From: Vermamoeba vermiformis
Taxonomy: Eukaryota > Tubulinea > Echinamoebida
Reading direction: 5' to 3'
NCBI GenBank assembly: GCA_045837725.1
Contig: JBEWZL010000239.1
Coordinates: forward strand, 682,001-746,000
Length of the DNA stretch: 64,000 bases
A program made the position numbers and the translations under genes. The notes beneath the pieces were generated by a model. It ran no database searches. It worked only from the letters and a program-made list of their open reading frames with translations, and was not told the origin of the DNA. Numbering within the stretch: the first letter of the stretch is position 1; each line of letters starts with the position of its first letter. Shown here piece by piece: positions 49,793-60,087 of this stretch.

Positions 49793-51673
49793 TTATTTAC
49801 TCGTCTTTTTGGTCTTTTTCTTCGTGTTCGTTAGTGGTCGTTTTGATTTCTTCCCTTTGTCGCTAGTTTTGTTGTCGTTGTCGCGCGCTTCTTTTTTCTT
49901 TCCGAAACCCATTTTCTTCGGGGCGCTCTTGAACAAGAGTCTAATCGGTGTGCCTGTGAAGGGATAGTGCTTGCGAATAGCGTTCTCCAAGTACCGTTCG
50001 TAGACGTCATTGATCAGATCGACATTAGTGGCGAAGATTACGAAGCACGGCACGCTCATGGAAATCTGCGTGATGTATTTGATCTTCACTTCTCGATTGC
50101 CATCGTGTGGTGCTCGTTGCAGTAATTGTGCTCGTTGCAGAATGGTGAATAATTCATTGCTGCGCACTTTAGCTTTGCGTTCTTTAGCGATCTGCACGGC
50201 CAGATCGACCAGCTCGGGAATGTTTTTGCCCGTTTTGGCTGAAGTGAACATGATGGGAATGTACGGCCAGTACTTGAAATAGCTGCTCACACCCTCTCTG
50301 TAGCTCTCTTTGGTGACTTGGCCGTTCTGTTCTGCCAAGTCCCATTTGTTGACAACAATGACAGCTGATCGATGGCGTGACACCACAAAGCTGGCAAGTT
50401 TGACATCGGCCATTGAAGGCCCGGTCAGTGCGTCAATCACGATCAACGACAGCGTACTTCTGTCGATCACTTTCAAGGCCCACAACACGCTCAACTCTTC
50501 CAATTCGTCTTCGCGCCGCTTTCTAATGCCAGCTGTGTCGATTAACGTGAGCGGTGTTCCTCGCCACGTGACGAGTTCGTCGACTGGATCGGAGGTCGTG
50601 CCTTCGACCGGTGACACGATGGCACGTTCCACGCCGAGAATTGCGTTCAACATGCTGGACTTGCCGACATTAGGCTTGCCAATGATGCTGATTTTAGTTT
50701 CCCCGGTGTTCAGACTGCTTTCTTCTTCGTCTTCGCTTGCAGGCTTTTCAAAACCAAGCTTCGGGAACAATTCTGTTATTTTGTCGAGCAGATCTATTGT
50801 GCCAAGGCCGTGTGCTGCTGACATATTCAAAGGATCGCCGAGTCCAAGACGTTCGATGCTAATGTTCGTTAGAAGAGTCATTGCATGGTTTGAGAATATA
50901 CGTACTTCATGCCGGCGACAGCTTCAAATCGATCGGGATTGTCCACCTTGTTCATGACCAAAATGACAGGTTTGCGTGCCAGGGAATTTTCTTTTTGTTC
51001 GGCATCGGTCACGCCTTGTTTGCGCAAAATTCGTGCGAGATCTTTGTCGCTTTGCACCGGATTGGCTTTGTAATCTGCGGCGAGTTAGACACGCTTTCTT
51101 AGGCGAGTAGCTGTTAATAATACGTGCCTAACATGTAAATTATGACGTCTGCTTCGGCGATGGCTGCAAGTGCTTGTGCGTGAATGTCGTGCGACCACGG
51201 GTCACTGTCACCAAACATGCCTCCAGTGTCTGCCACGATAAATCTGCGTTCTGTATTAGCGTGTCATCGCAGCATGTAACTCAATTCGACGTACTGCCAG
51301 TCGTGCCACTCGCACACACCGTACACGCGATCACGTGTCGTGCCAGGCGTGTCAGTGATCAGGGCTTTGGATTGGCCCACGAGACGATTGAACAGCGTTG
51401 ATTTGCCTACATTAGGACGACCGACAATTGCCACGAGTGGTTTGCGACTGAGAAAATATTAGCACGTGGTTCTTTAGCAGAATCAATCACCTACCCTGCC
51501 TCGGGTTTGTTGGTCTGAGTATCTGGTTCGCTGAGTACTTCGCGCCGTTGTCTCGGATGGCTGGCTAATGACTCGATATCTTTGCGCTCTAAAATCTGTT
51601 GCTGGTCAGTTTTGATGAATTCACGATCGCGGATCATACATTTTTTACTAAACGTGTTGGTGAGGGCTGCCAT
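49793..51673 (-). CDS. der: Bacterial-type double GTPase Der/EngA, nuclear and intron-bearing
   Basis: Exons 51495-51673, 51295-51447, 51128-51243, 50906-51074, 49793-50858; 560 aa. Two tandem Era-like GTPase domains: G1 motifs GRPNVGKST and [10 protein letters not shown]3 DTGG and DTAG, G4 NKVD and NKWD. A KH-like C-terminal domain ([10 protein letters not shown] ... TPIRLLFK) precedes a Lys-rich tail. In bacteria and plastids Der assembles the 50S ribosomal subunit. The 60-residue N-terminal extension is basic and Ser/Thr-containing, compatible with organelle import (mitochondrion). One intron (51075-51127) has a GC donor. A second small reading frame overlaps its first 40 nt. Confidence 0.9.
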
Positions 51674-51980
51674 TCATATTTAATTGGATCATGTGTTCTC
51701 TTTTTTACATTTTTGGTGTCCACCCAACTTTTAATGTCCTCTCGCGCTTAAAAAAAATGTCAATAATTAGATCTATTGTCCTGAAGCTTCTAAAAAATCA
51801 ATAATGCCAAAAATAAAGTATCTAATCATAATAATAACCTAATAGCGTATCTTCAGATTTTTTTGAGGCAGTGTTGGTCTTCTGGTCTTTCTGGATCTTA
51901 TTCTCGTTGGATCGAGCTGGCTTATTGGCACCTTTGGTTGCAGAAGAGCCAATTGCCCTTAAAATTATTGATCTGTACAT
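51634..51980 (-). CDS. Possible small basic protein overlapping the Der start
   Basis: Exons 51839-51980 and 51634-51746, 84 aa, in a different frame from Der and overlapping its first 40 nt. The joined frame is open and the intron has a CTAAT branch-like motif 20-30 nt before AAG. The N terminus (MYRSIILRAIGSSATKG) looks like a mitochondrial presequence; the end [18 protein letters not shown] is not recognised. It could be a real gene whose transcript also covers Der (two-cistron mRNA), or merely the Der 5' UTR. The GTTATT donor is weak. Confidence 0.4.
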
Positions 51981-52086
51981 TATAGACAATAAATATTGAT
52001 GTGCACATCAAGAAAATTTCGTTACAAATGACGGGTTGACTTTTTTCCTTTAGTTCACCTGTGGAGCACAATAGGCAAACCACATT

Positions 52087-53830
52087 ATGAAGTCCGTATT
52101 AGTATTGATCGCCGTTTTATGCTGCACATGCTTTGTGCAAGCTGCTGTTGCGAAGAAGGACGGATGGCAGCCAAACTTCCCCGTTTTTAACTGCTCATCG
52201 TTGCCAACGCCTCCTCCTGCTAATGACGTGCGTCAATTGCGTCCAGGAGTAAGTAATTGTACATTTAAATGGATTGAAACGCATCTGGTGACGTCCTTCT
52301 AACGCTTTTTAGAATATCAAAGTTGTAATGGCAGTTGGCGACTCTATCAGGTAAATAACGATAATTATGCCGAATATCTTAATTATAGGCGTAAATTAGA
52401 CTTTTCATTAGCTATTTCTATTTACTGGTGGTTGAAAATAGTAATCAAGCCCACTAACGTGATCGTACTCGATATTATAGTGCCGGATTTGCCATGAATG
52501 CTGGTCATTTTTGGGACGTAAAAGGTTTCGTCGAGTTTCGAGGGGATGTGTTCTCGATCGGTAAGAGAATCGATTTCTTTTCGCAAGTGCACCCATAAAA
52601 TAAAATAATTATGACAGGTGGCAACCCGAAAGCCAAAACTATTCCTAATTATCTAAAGGTAACCCGCAGACCCTGCGATCTGTCAAAAATATTGACATTT
52701 CTATTTTCAGAACTACAACCCAAATATCGTCGGTGCTTCCGTGGGAGATTCTTTACCCTTGGATGCCTTACAATGGCAAAATCATATCATTCAACCGTTC
52801 GATCCCGAAATTACGCACTTGAACGGAGCGCAATCCATGGCACGTATTGATCACGTTCCTGCTCAAATTGAGTAAGTGCTAATTTACGCTAATATTCTCG
52901 TGTATTAACATATAGCAGCTACATTACACAATCGTTGCAAACCACGTACAAAGATAAAGTGGATTTCAAAAACGATTGGAAAATGATGACCATTTTTATC
53001 GGTATGACGAATATTGATAGCCACTGCATATGCTGACTATTGTAGGTGCTAATAACATCTGCCCGTCGTGCACGAACCGAACGGACGTTACTCCCGAGTA
53101 TTTCGAGCGGGTAAATACTTCAAATTTATTACTGGTTGAGCTAGCTAACTAGGTTAACTTATTGATTTCAGATGATGGATTTCGTAGTTAATAAGATCTA
53201 CACGCAAATCCCTCGCACGTATGTGAACATCGTGCTGTTGTTCAATATTTCACAAGGTACTGTGTTGTGCACCGTTTCTGCTTTGGATCTGACATTTTGC
53301 TCTAGTGCGCCACATTGTTATGCAAAGTGACTACTGCTACTTCATGTGGGACACTTTTTGCAAGGGCGAGTGCGGTTGCATGACAGATCCGAAGACTACA
53401 CCTGCCAACTTGTAAGCCCGTCAAAGAGTCGTGTTAACGTATTATTATCGCTCACTGCTTACTACTTTAGACAAGCCATGGACCAGCACAGCGTTTGGTT
53501 CAATCAAGCCATCAGAAAAGTCGCCAAGAAGTGGCAGTCCAAGAACTTGAAGGAGTTCAACGTCATTGCTCAGCCTTTCATCGAGAACTGTAAGTTACAA
53601 TATCTTCGCAAAGGCGCGTCTAATTCGATCGTGCAGTGTTGATTCAGCCTGAAATTGGCTTGGACTTCTTGAGCAAGCTAGATTGTTTCCACCCCAGCAC
53701 CGTGGCCAACGTCGCGTGGAGCATTGGTCTGTGGAACAACATGTTGACTCCTGAAGGTCAAAAAGAGACCAATCTCGATCTCAACAACTTGTACTATAAG
53801 TGCCCTGATGCCAACACGTTCTTGCAATAA
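52087..53830 (+). CDS. Phospholipase B1-like SGNH/GDSL hydrolase
   Basis: Exons 52087-52248, 52313-52350, 52481-52560, 52618-52658, 52711-52871, 52916-53001, 53046-53110, 53172-53256, 53306-53411, 53471-53589, 53637-53830; 378 aa. Signal peptide at 1-20. Block I VVMAVGDSI (nucleophile Ser about 65), Gly block SVGDSLP/ NGAQS, block III IGANNIC (Asn), and block V LDCFHPS (Asp 330, His 333). FRGDVFSIGGGNPKAKTIPN and LWNNMLTPEGQK are typical of metazoan-type PLB1. Secreted esterase/phospholipase acting on acyl glycerols, possibly digestive. Converges with the acyltransferase gene, 15 bp between stops. Confidence 0.9.
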
Positions 53831-53845
53831 ATTCTAGTTTTGTGT

Positions 53846-55639
53846 TTACGCGTAGGCCACTGCAAAGTAATAAATCGGCTTGCAAGTCAGCACGATCACT
53901 AGTTGCACGAATCGAATGCGCGGTGAGTTCAGCTTTGGATTGAAACCAAGTACGCCAGTGTGCTCGAATGCCAGCAGCATCACTACAAGAGAGTCAATTT
54001 TCTTTCTATTAAACAGCCTTGACTCACGTACCAACGCCTAACAAGATGCACGACGAATAGGGCATGGTGATCCGTTGATGTACTCCCATGACAGCGTACT
54101 CGTGAAAAAACGCTGAAACAGTGCATGCTGTGATCATGGCCTTTGTCTTTCCAAAGCCAAAAACTCGTTGACTGAAGGAAATAGTTATTAATAAGCTGTC
54201 GGTTACAACGATGAGTTTCTTACCTTTGTTTGTGCGGATACTCGTGCAACCAGCGATGGACCGGCGCGCTCCATTTTTGGAAGAACTTCGTGACAGATTC
54301 CGTCGTGCTTGTGAACGATATGATTAATATATGGCCTTGTAATCCTTTAAATCTGATAAACATACTCAGCGTAGTAATAGTTCTTATGAGGGTATCCAGT
54401 CACATCCGCTAAGAAACTCATGAAGCAGTACCAGAAGGCGTATTTGCTATGCGTGCGTTGGCGTTAACATAAATGGGCAAATATGAACTTACCTTAGCTC
54501 GAAGCACAGCACTATGACCGGGACATGGCTAACGTACAACCAAGCAGAAAAGGGCTGTTCCAGAGCGGGAAACACAATCCAAATATCTAAGCGACTATAC
54601 GTTAAAATAACGTACTAATGCATTATAAAGAGCTCTTACGCAGCCAATGCACGATGCTGAAGCAGCAGACCGCTACAAATAGCTCACGAATAGCTCTGGG
54701 AATATTCGTCTCGATAGTCTTCAAGTTCTGTTCGTAAACTAACGTTGGATACCACACAAATTTTACGAAGCTAATTAAGCAGTGCCGCGCTACAAATCTT
54801 GGTTAGCGCTAGATATCGTTGAAATATCGCGGGTGTACCTGAACCCTCCTGCTTTGACGATTCAAAAGCGTGCAATTTCATGCAAAGTGCAATTGCTTGG
54901 AGAAGTACTAACGAGGCACTTCCTGTTGTGCAAGAAAAATATTGGAATTAAAGGCAGACTAGCGAACGGATAACTTGCCAAGATTCAATCGGAAGTGCGC
55001 AACCCAGTAGAGCGGGGCAATTAAGATTATTAATTGACTCGATGCATATACGATTATCCAAGCGATGTTTTGAGTGAAAGTGAGGCGAAGTAAAAGTACA
55101 CAAGCAACGCAGAGCAGTCCTTGAAGCTAGGTGAATAATCAGAAATTATTCTTATTTTTAATAATACTTGATACACTACCGTAGTCACTAAAATGGCATT
55201 ATGTAAATTATCAAACGCAAAGCGAAGAAAAGAAAAATATTTAGCAACAATTATTGGCGATCTGATTGCGTGTACGACCATGAACGCCATCATAATTCCC
55301 TGGAAAGCAAAATAAAATTAGAATAAATTTTTTTAAGGAATTTGCGCGTACTAAAATGAATAAGCGATGCGCTTGAAGATCTTGATAAAAGTTGTCGAAG
55401 CTTAGATTGTCGTAGGAGTGAAGATATGAGGCCTTTGTGCCAGCTTTGGGCGTATTTGTACGACGGGTGTGTTGTGCCTTGTCTTTCATTTGAACGTTGA
55501 GAAAAGGATCTACACGCAGAAACGGTCTCGTTCGGCTACAACCACCGTTACAGTTTCAATTTGATGATTCCTATAAATTACTCGGATAAGGGCGACTGCG
55601 AATAGATAGCGATAATTCTGAGTACTTTTCTTGTTTCAT
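53846..55639 (-). CDS. MBOAT acyltransferase of the DGAT1/ACAT group
   Basis: Exons 55582-55639, 55352-55509, 55180-55299, 54979-55126, 54839-54922, 54640-54789, 54493-54586, 54366-54446, 54224-54307, 54032-54171, 53846-53982; 417 aa, somewhat short for DGAT1. Multi-spanning ER membrane protein that would esterify diacylglycerol or sterol with acyl-CoA. Family marks: VWYPTLVYEQN, FFQKWSAPVHRWL and the active-site His in VSAFFHEYAV. The FYxDWWN motif expected just before the WxxPVHxW block is not recognisable (YYYAEY instead). One intron (54923-54978) uses a GCAAGT donor. Divergent from the amino-acid transporter with only 83 bp between starts. Confidence 0.82.
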
Positions 55640-55722
55640 TTTTTAAACTGGTTCGGCGGCACAAACAGTTTTGCAAATAAACAAAAGTGCGGTACCACTA
55701 CAGAAGGCTTAGGAATAATATA
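55640..55722. promoter_or_regulatory. 83-bp divergent promoter, acyltransferase / amino-acid transporter
   Basis: Two membrane-protein genes start only 83 bp apart on opposite strands. Their promoters must overlap, which predicts co-expression. No motif can be named. Confidence 0.4.
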
Positions 55723-58141
55723 ATGACTGCTTCGTGGGGTGCTGTATTGAACTGGCGCAATTATTTTCGCACCCAAAGGCTAGACATTGGCGATACCAAT
55801 ACATGTAAGTATAAACGTATAAATATCGTAGATAATAAGATAGGAATTAATGTAATTATTTGGCAGTGTTGGCGAAAGTATTGGGTATTTTGGATCTCAT
55901 CGCTTATGGTGTTGCTAGCACTGTCGGAGTAAGGAATAATATATGTTTAATACCATTATATCTAGATTATAATTATCACCAAATATTATCAAGAATAACT
56001 GAAGTAAGATTGCAAATTGAAAATCGATCAGATCGTGATCAACCGTCCAGGTTCCATTTAATTCAATTTATTGTCCACAATGTTAACAAAAATAAATATT
56101 TTTAGGCTGGTATTTTCGTAATCACGGGCACAGCAGCCAGAGATTTAGCGGGCCCGGGAGTGGTGCTGAGTTTCCTTTTCGCCGCCTTTGCTTCATTGCT
56201 ATCAGCGTTTTGCTACGCCGAATTTGCTGCTAGAATTCCTGGTAATTATTGAGATCGCCAGAAGGAAAAACAAATTTACTAACGTTTTTAGTTGCCGGAT
56301 CTGCATATACTTTTTCCTATGTTGCTCTCGGTGAGATCGTTGGTTGGCTGTAAGTTAGCATAAATTATATTAACTGATGTAACCATTCTTATTACTCAGT
56401 GTTGGTTGGAATTTGACGTCTGAGTACGCCATCAGCGCATCCGGTAAGTACTCGGCGGTTATTTAGCGTCGTAAATTTCTTCTAATGATAACTCAGCCGT
56501 GGCTCGCTCATGGGCCGAGTACTTGGTTGGATTTTTCAAGACCGTTGGCGTGCCTATGCCCGTGTGGTTGTACGAATATGACTTGCCTTGGGAGTGGTCC
56601 AAGGGCTTGTTCTCACTGTCGCCGCTCTCCGTGCTCATTATCTTCTTGTGCACTTTGCTTTTAGTATTCGGTAAGCGCACACATGTCGCAGTACGAGGGT
56701 AGTTGTTAACAAGCTGACAGGTGTCAAGGAATCAGCTACATTCAACAAGATTGTCACCGTGTTCAATATCACTGCAATTTTGTTCATTATTGTCACTGGA
56801 GCATTTTATGTTGATCGCGCCAATTACAAAGAGTTTTTCCCTTACGGATTCAACGGTGTGTTCAAGGGTGCAGCCAAGGTCTTCTTCGCTTACATTGGCT
56901 TTGATGCCGTGTCTACACTCGCTGGTGAAGTCAAGAAACCTAAGCGTGATCTGCCGTTGGGTATTGTCGGTACTTTGGGCATTGCCACCGCCTTGTATTG
57001 CGGTGTCGCTATCGGTAAGTCCACATCAATCACGCGTCTGTTAGTCCCTAACACGCTCGCTCAGTCATCACCGGTATGGTGCCCTACAGTCTCCTTACCG
57101 ACACTCCTTTGGCTGATGCGTTCGATCGTGTTGGATTGCACTGGGCTGCCATTGTCATCGGTATCAGCTCCGTGCTGGCACTCAGTGTCACAACGCTTGC
57201 TTCGTTGCTCGGTCAGCCTCGTATTTTCTTCCAAATGGCACAAGACGGTCTTTTGTTCGCCGCTTTTGGTCGCGTCAACAAGCAGCAGTCTCCTGTCTTT
57301 GGCACGTGGATCACCGGTTTGTTCGCCGGTGTGTTGGCCGCTGTCTACGACTTGGATCAATTGACTGGCATGATTTCTATCGGTACTTTGCTGGCCTTCA
57401 GCGTTGTGTGCGGTGGTGTGATTGTGTTGAGATACCGTGATTCCGCTGTCACTGCTTCATCCGAGCCTTTTTTGCCAAGTAAGTGGCGATCCTAATTGAC
57501 CTGCTTCGAGACTAATATCTGTGCAGAGTACTCCGAGGCTCAACTCCCTTATGCTCGTCCTTCGTTCCGTGGATTTGAAGGCCTGGCTCGTTTCTGTTCT
57601 AAAAATATCTCGCTGGTGATCGTCGTTTATTTCTTGTTCTGCGTCGGTTGGGCTGTGCTCGCCAGCAGTTTGGTAAGTCATAATAACATCGTAAACGGTT
57701 CTAATTGATTCAAAGCAAAACGCTTACGACACCGATCCCGAAAACACTAAAATGTGGGTCCTCGCACCTGCCGCAGTGCCATTGTTGCTCACATATTTTG
57801 CATTGCAAATCATGAAGTAAGTGTCAATTTACGCCACAAATGCCACGAAATCGTACACAATATTGACCCGTATATTAATCAGCCACCGAGATTGTCCCGA
57901 TACCTTCCAAACACCACTTGTGCCTCTCTTGCCAATGCTCGGTGTCTTGGCAAACATCTATTTGATTTGCCGTCTGACTATTGAAGCCGTGGTGCGAGTA
58001 TTGATCTGGTCGGGCATTGGCATTATCATTTACATGACCTACGGCATCCGCCACAGCAAACTCAACAATCCTGCTACTAACGGCTTCGATGAGCGCACGC
58101 CTATTTTGGTCAATGCTAACAACGAAGACAAGAGCGATTGA
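55723..58141 (+). CDS. Cationic amino-acid transporter (APC superfamily, CAT/SLC7A1-4 type)
   Basis: Exons 55723-55804, 55867-55928, 56106-56241, 56292-56349, 56400-56443, 56497-56670, 56721-57014, 57065-57478, 57527-57672, 57716-57816, 57883-58141; 589 aa. About 14 membrane helices in the CAT pattern: VASTVGAGIFVITGTAARD (substrate-binding GAGIF loop), VAGSAYTFSYVALGEIVGW, FFAYIGFDAVSTLAGEVKKP, and SVTTLASLLGQPRIFFQMAQDGL. Likely plasma- or vacuolar-membrane import of basic amino acids. The intron 55929-56105 is long (177 nt) for this window. The cytosolic tail ends ERTPILVNANNEDKSD. Confidence 0.92.
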
Positions 58142-58602
58142 GATTAATGGTGAGGTAATAAAGAACGAATTCACAAAAGCAGGATCCAAATCCAGAATTT
58201 TTACAAATTAAATCTCCGCTGTTGGAATTATTTCTAAATTTAGTCAAAACCTGCGTTTAATAACAATATAATCCACTGACTGATCATAAAATGAACACTT
58301 TGTGTTGCGATGGTTGTTTTTGGCCGAAGATCGCTAAGAAGAACACCACTTGACGGATGTAAGTTGAAACATTTTGCAATTAATATCCACGAACGTTCCT
58401 AAACTTGCTATCGTATCTTAGAGATTATTCGAACGTATCGCAACGGAAAATAGAAAGAAGAAATTTCGGGAAGAATCGAATCTGGTTTGCTCAAATTTTC
58501 GATAAGAAGTGCCGCATAGTACAGTCATCTGGCTATAAGAAGAACGAAATTATTTTGATTCAGTACAACTAGTACTTGCCCAACAACAGACACACGCGCC
58601 GA
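58142..58602. other. Gene-free stretch between transporter and metalloprotease
   Basis: 461 bp between two plus-strand genes. It contains the transporter 3' UTR and the protease promoter; no RNA gene, repeat or supported ORF seen. Confidence 0.4.
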
Positions 58603-60087
58603 ATGAAAGTAGCATATTTGCTTTTGATCCTTGCCTCGATCTGCCACAGTTACCATGCCCGCTGGTTCGGTAAGTCTCTTGTAATAATATAATACACCGT
58701 AATTAGTGGAAATAATTCTCCTCATTTGTTTCAGATCAAGTCACAAACTTTCAGTCCGGATTGCCTTCCAAAAATTTGAGAGACGTGTCTTTTACAGCCT
58801 TCAATCAAGAGTGGAAAATCAGATTATGGCCCAATACTCACTTCCACCGTAGCAGCGAAAGCGCCTCAGCCCCGATCTCGACTTACTGGATCGGTACCGT
58901 ACTGAGCACTCGAGGAAGCGACTGCAGCGTCACATTAGAAGCAGATGGCTCCATATTTTCAGCTCATATCTTATTTCCTAATGGAAGACAATTTCGTATA
59001 ACAAGAGTCGCAGATTTTGTCGAAAAACACGGCGAGCTTCAAAAAGAAGTGCTGACCCAACTTAAGAACGAAGATCTGATAATTTTTGACGTCAACAGAC
59101 GACAAGGACACGTAAAGAGACAATCGCCGAGTAAGTACTTTGAAATGGCTATTTTCCCGTGCCTTTACTAAAATAATCGTTGTAGCGCGCGAAAATGACG
59201 GAATCGAAGTACGTGGCATTGAACTGCCTCGTGAAATACCCACTACTCCGTCAACTATCTCTATTAACGACACTCTGCCCGCTCCTCGCTGGAATCAAAG
59301 CCTCATCTTGTACGTGGATCAAGCAATGATCGACAGTCACGGAAGCTTCGATAAAGCCGCTCAAATCACGCTTAGCGCAATGAATGACGTAAACTTGATT
59401 ATGCGACATAACGGCCTCCGCGAATGGACCGTCAAAACTGAAGTACGACAAGCAGCTGATGGTGTTGTGACGAGCACTAACACTTTGCGCGACGTCCTTG
59501 ATCAGTAAGTTATTTAACAAAAATTATCGTGCCTGAGAGTCTAATGAGTTTATTTTATTAGGTTCAAGAGCGCGAGAAGCCAAGAGATGCAAGAGTCCGA
59601 TCCCGATTGCTCGCTGTTAGTTACTGGTCGCGATGATCTCAAGACGGGTACGATTGGCTGGGCGTTCGTTGGTACGACTTGCATGAAGTGGACAACTCAA
59701 CAACAGACTCGCGATGATTGGAAAGACGTGGCATCACTCTGCAGTGCCGTCGTTAGTGACATTGGATTGCATCTCTATTCAATTATCACTCACGAGCTTG
59801 GTCATGTGCTTGGTTCTCGCCATATTGAAGACGCATCGGATGATATTATGCATCCTGAAGTACCCCTGGTAGATCTTGCTGCTACTCGCTTCACATGTGC
59901 TTCAAAATCTTCACTTGTTGCTGATTGCTCTGGCAATGTCAAATACACTTGTGATCCTACTGCTCCTTTCAATGAGAATGATCCTGCCTTCAACAATCCA
60001 CAGTTGTACATGTTACTTGGTGCTGGATCCATTTCATCCCCATTCAGCTGGTTGACTGCTGTAGTATGCTTTCTGTTCTTAGTTTAA
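58603..60087 (+). CDS. Secreted reprolysin-like (M12B-type) zinc metalloprotease
   Basis: Exons 58603-58669, 58735-59130, 59186-59504, 59562-60087; 435 aa. Signal peptide (1-18). A pro-domain-like region ends near a basic site (RRQGHVKRQSP). The catalytic domain has HELGHVLGSRH (about residue 338) and IEDASDDIMHPEV, where the Met of DIM is the Met-turn; this fits metzincins of the ADAM/reprolysin group. The C terminus is hydrophobic (SWLTAVVCFLFLV), suggesting GPI attachment, after an NNP-containing stalk. From about 59889 to the stop the gene contains no CpG, unlike its 5' part, and this continues into the adjacent repeat block. Confidence 0.82.
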
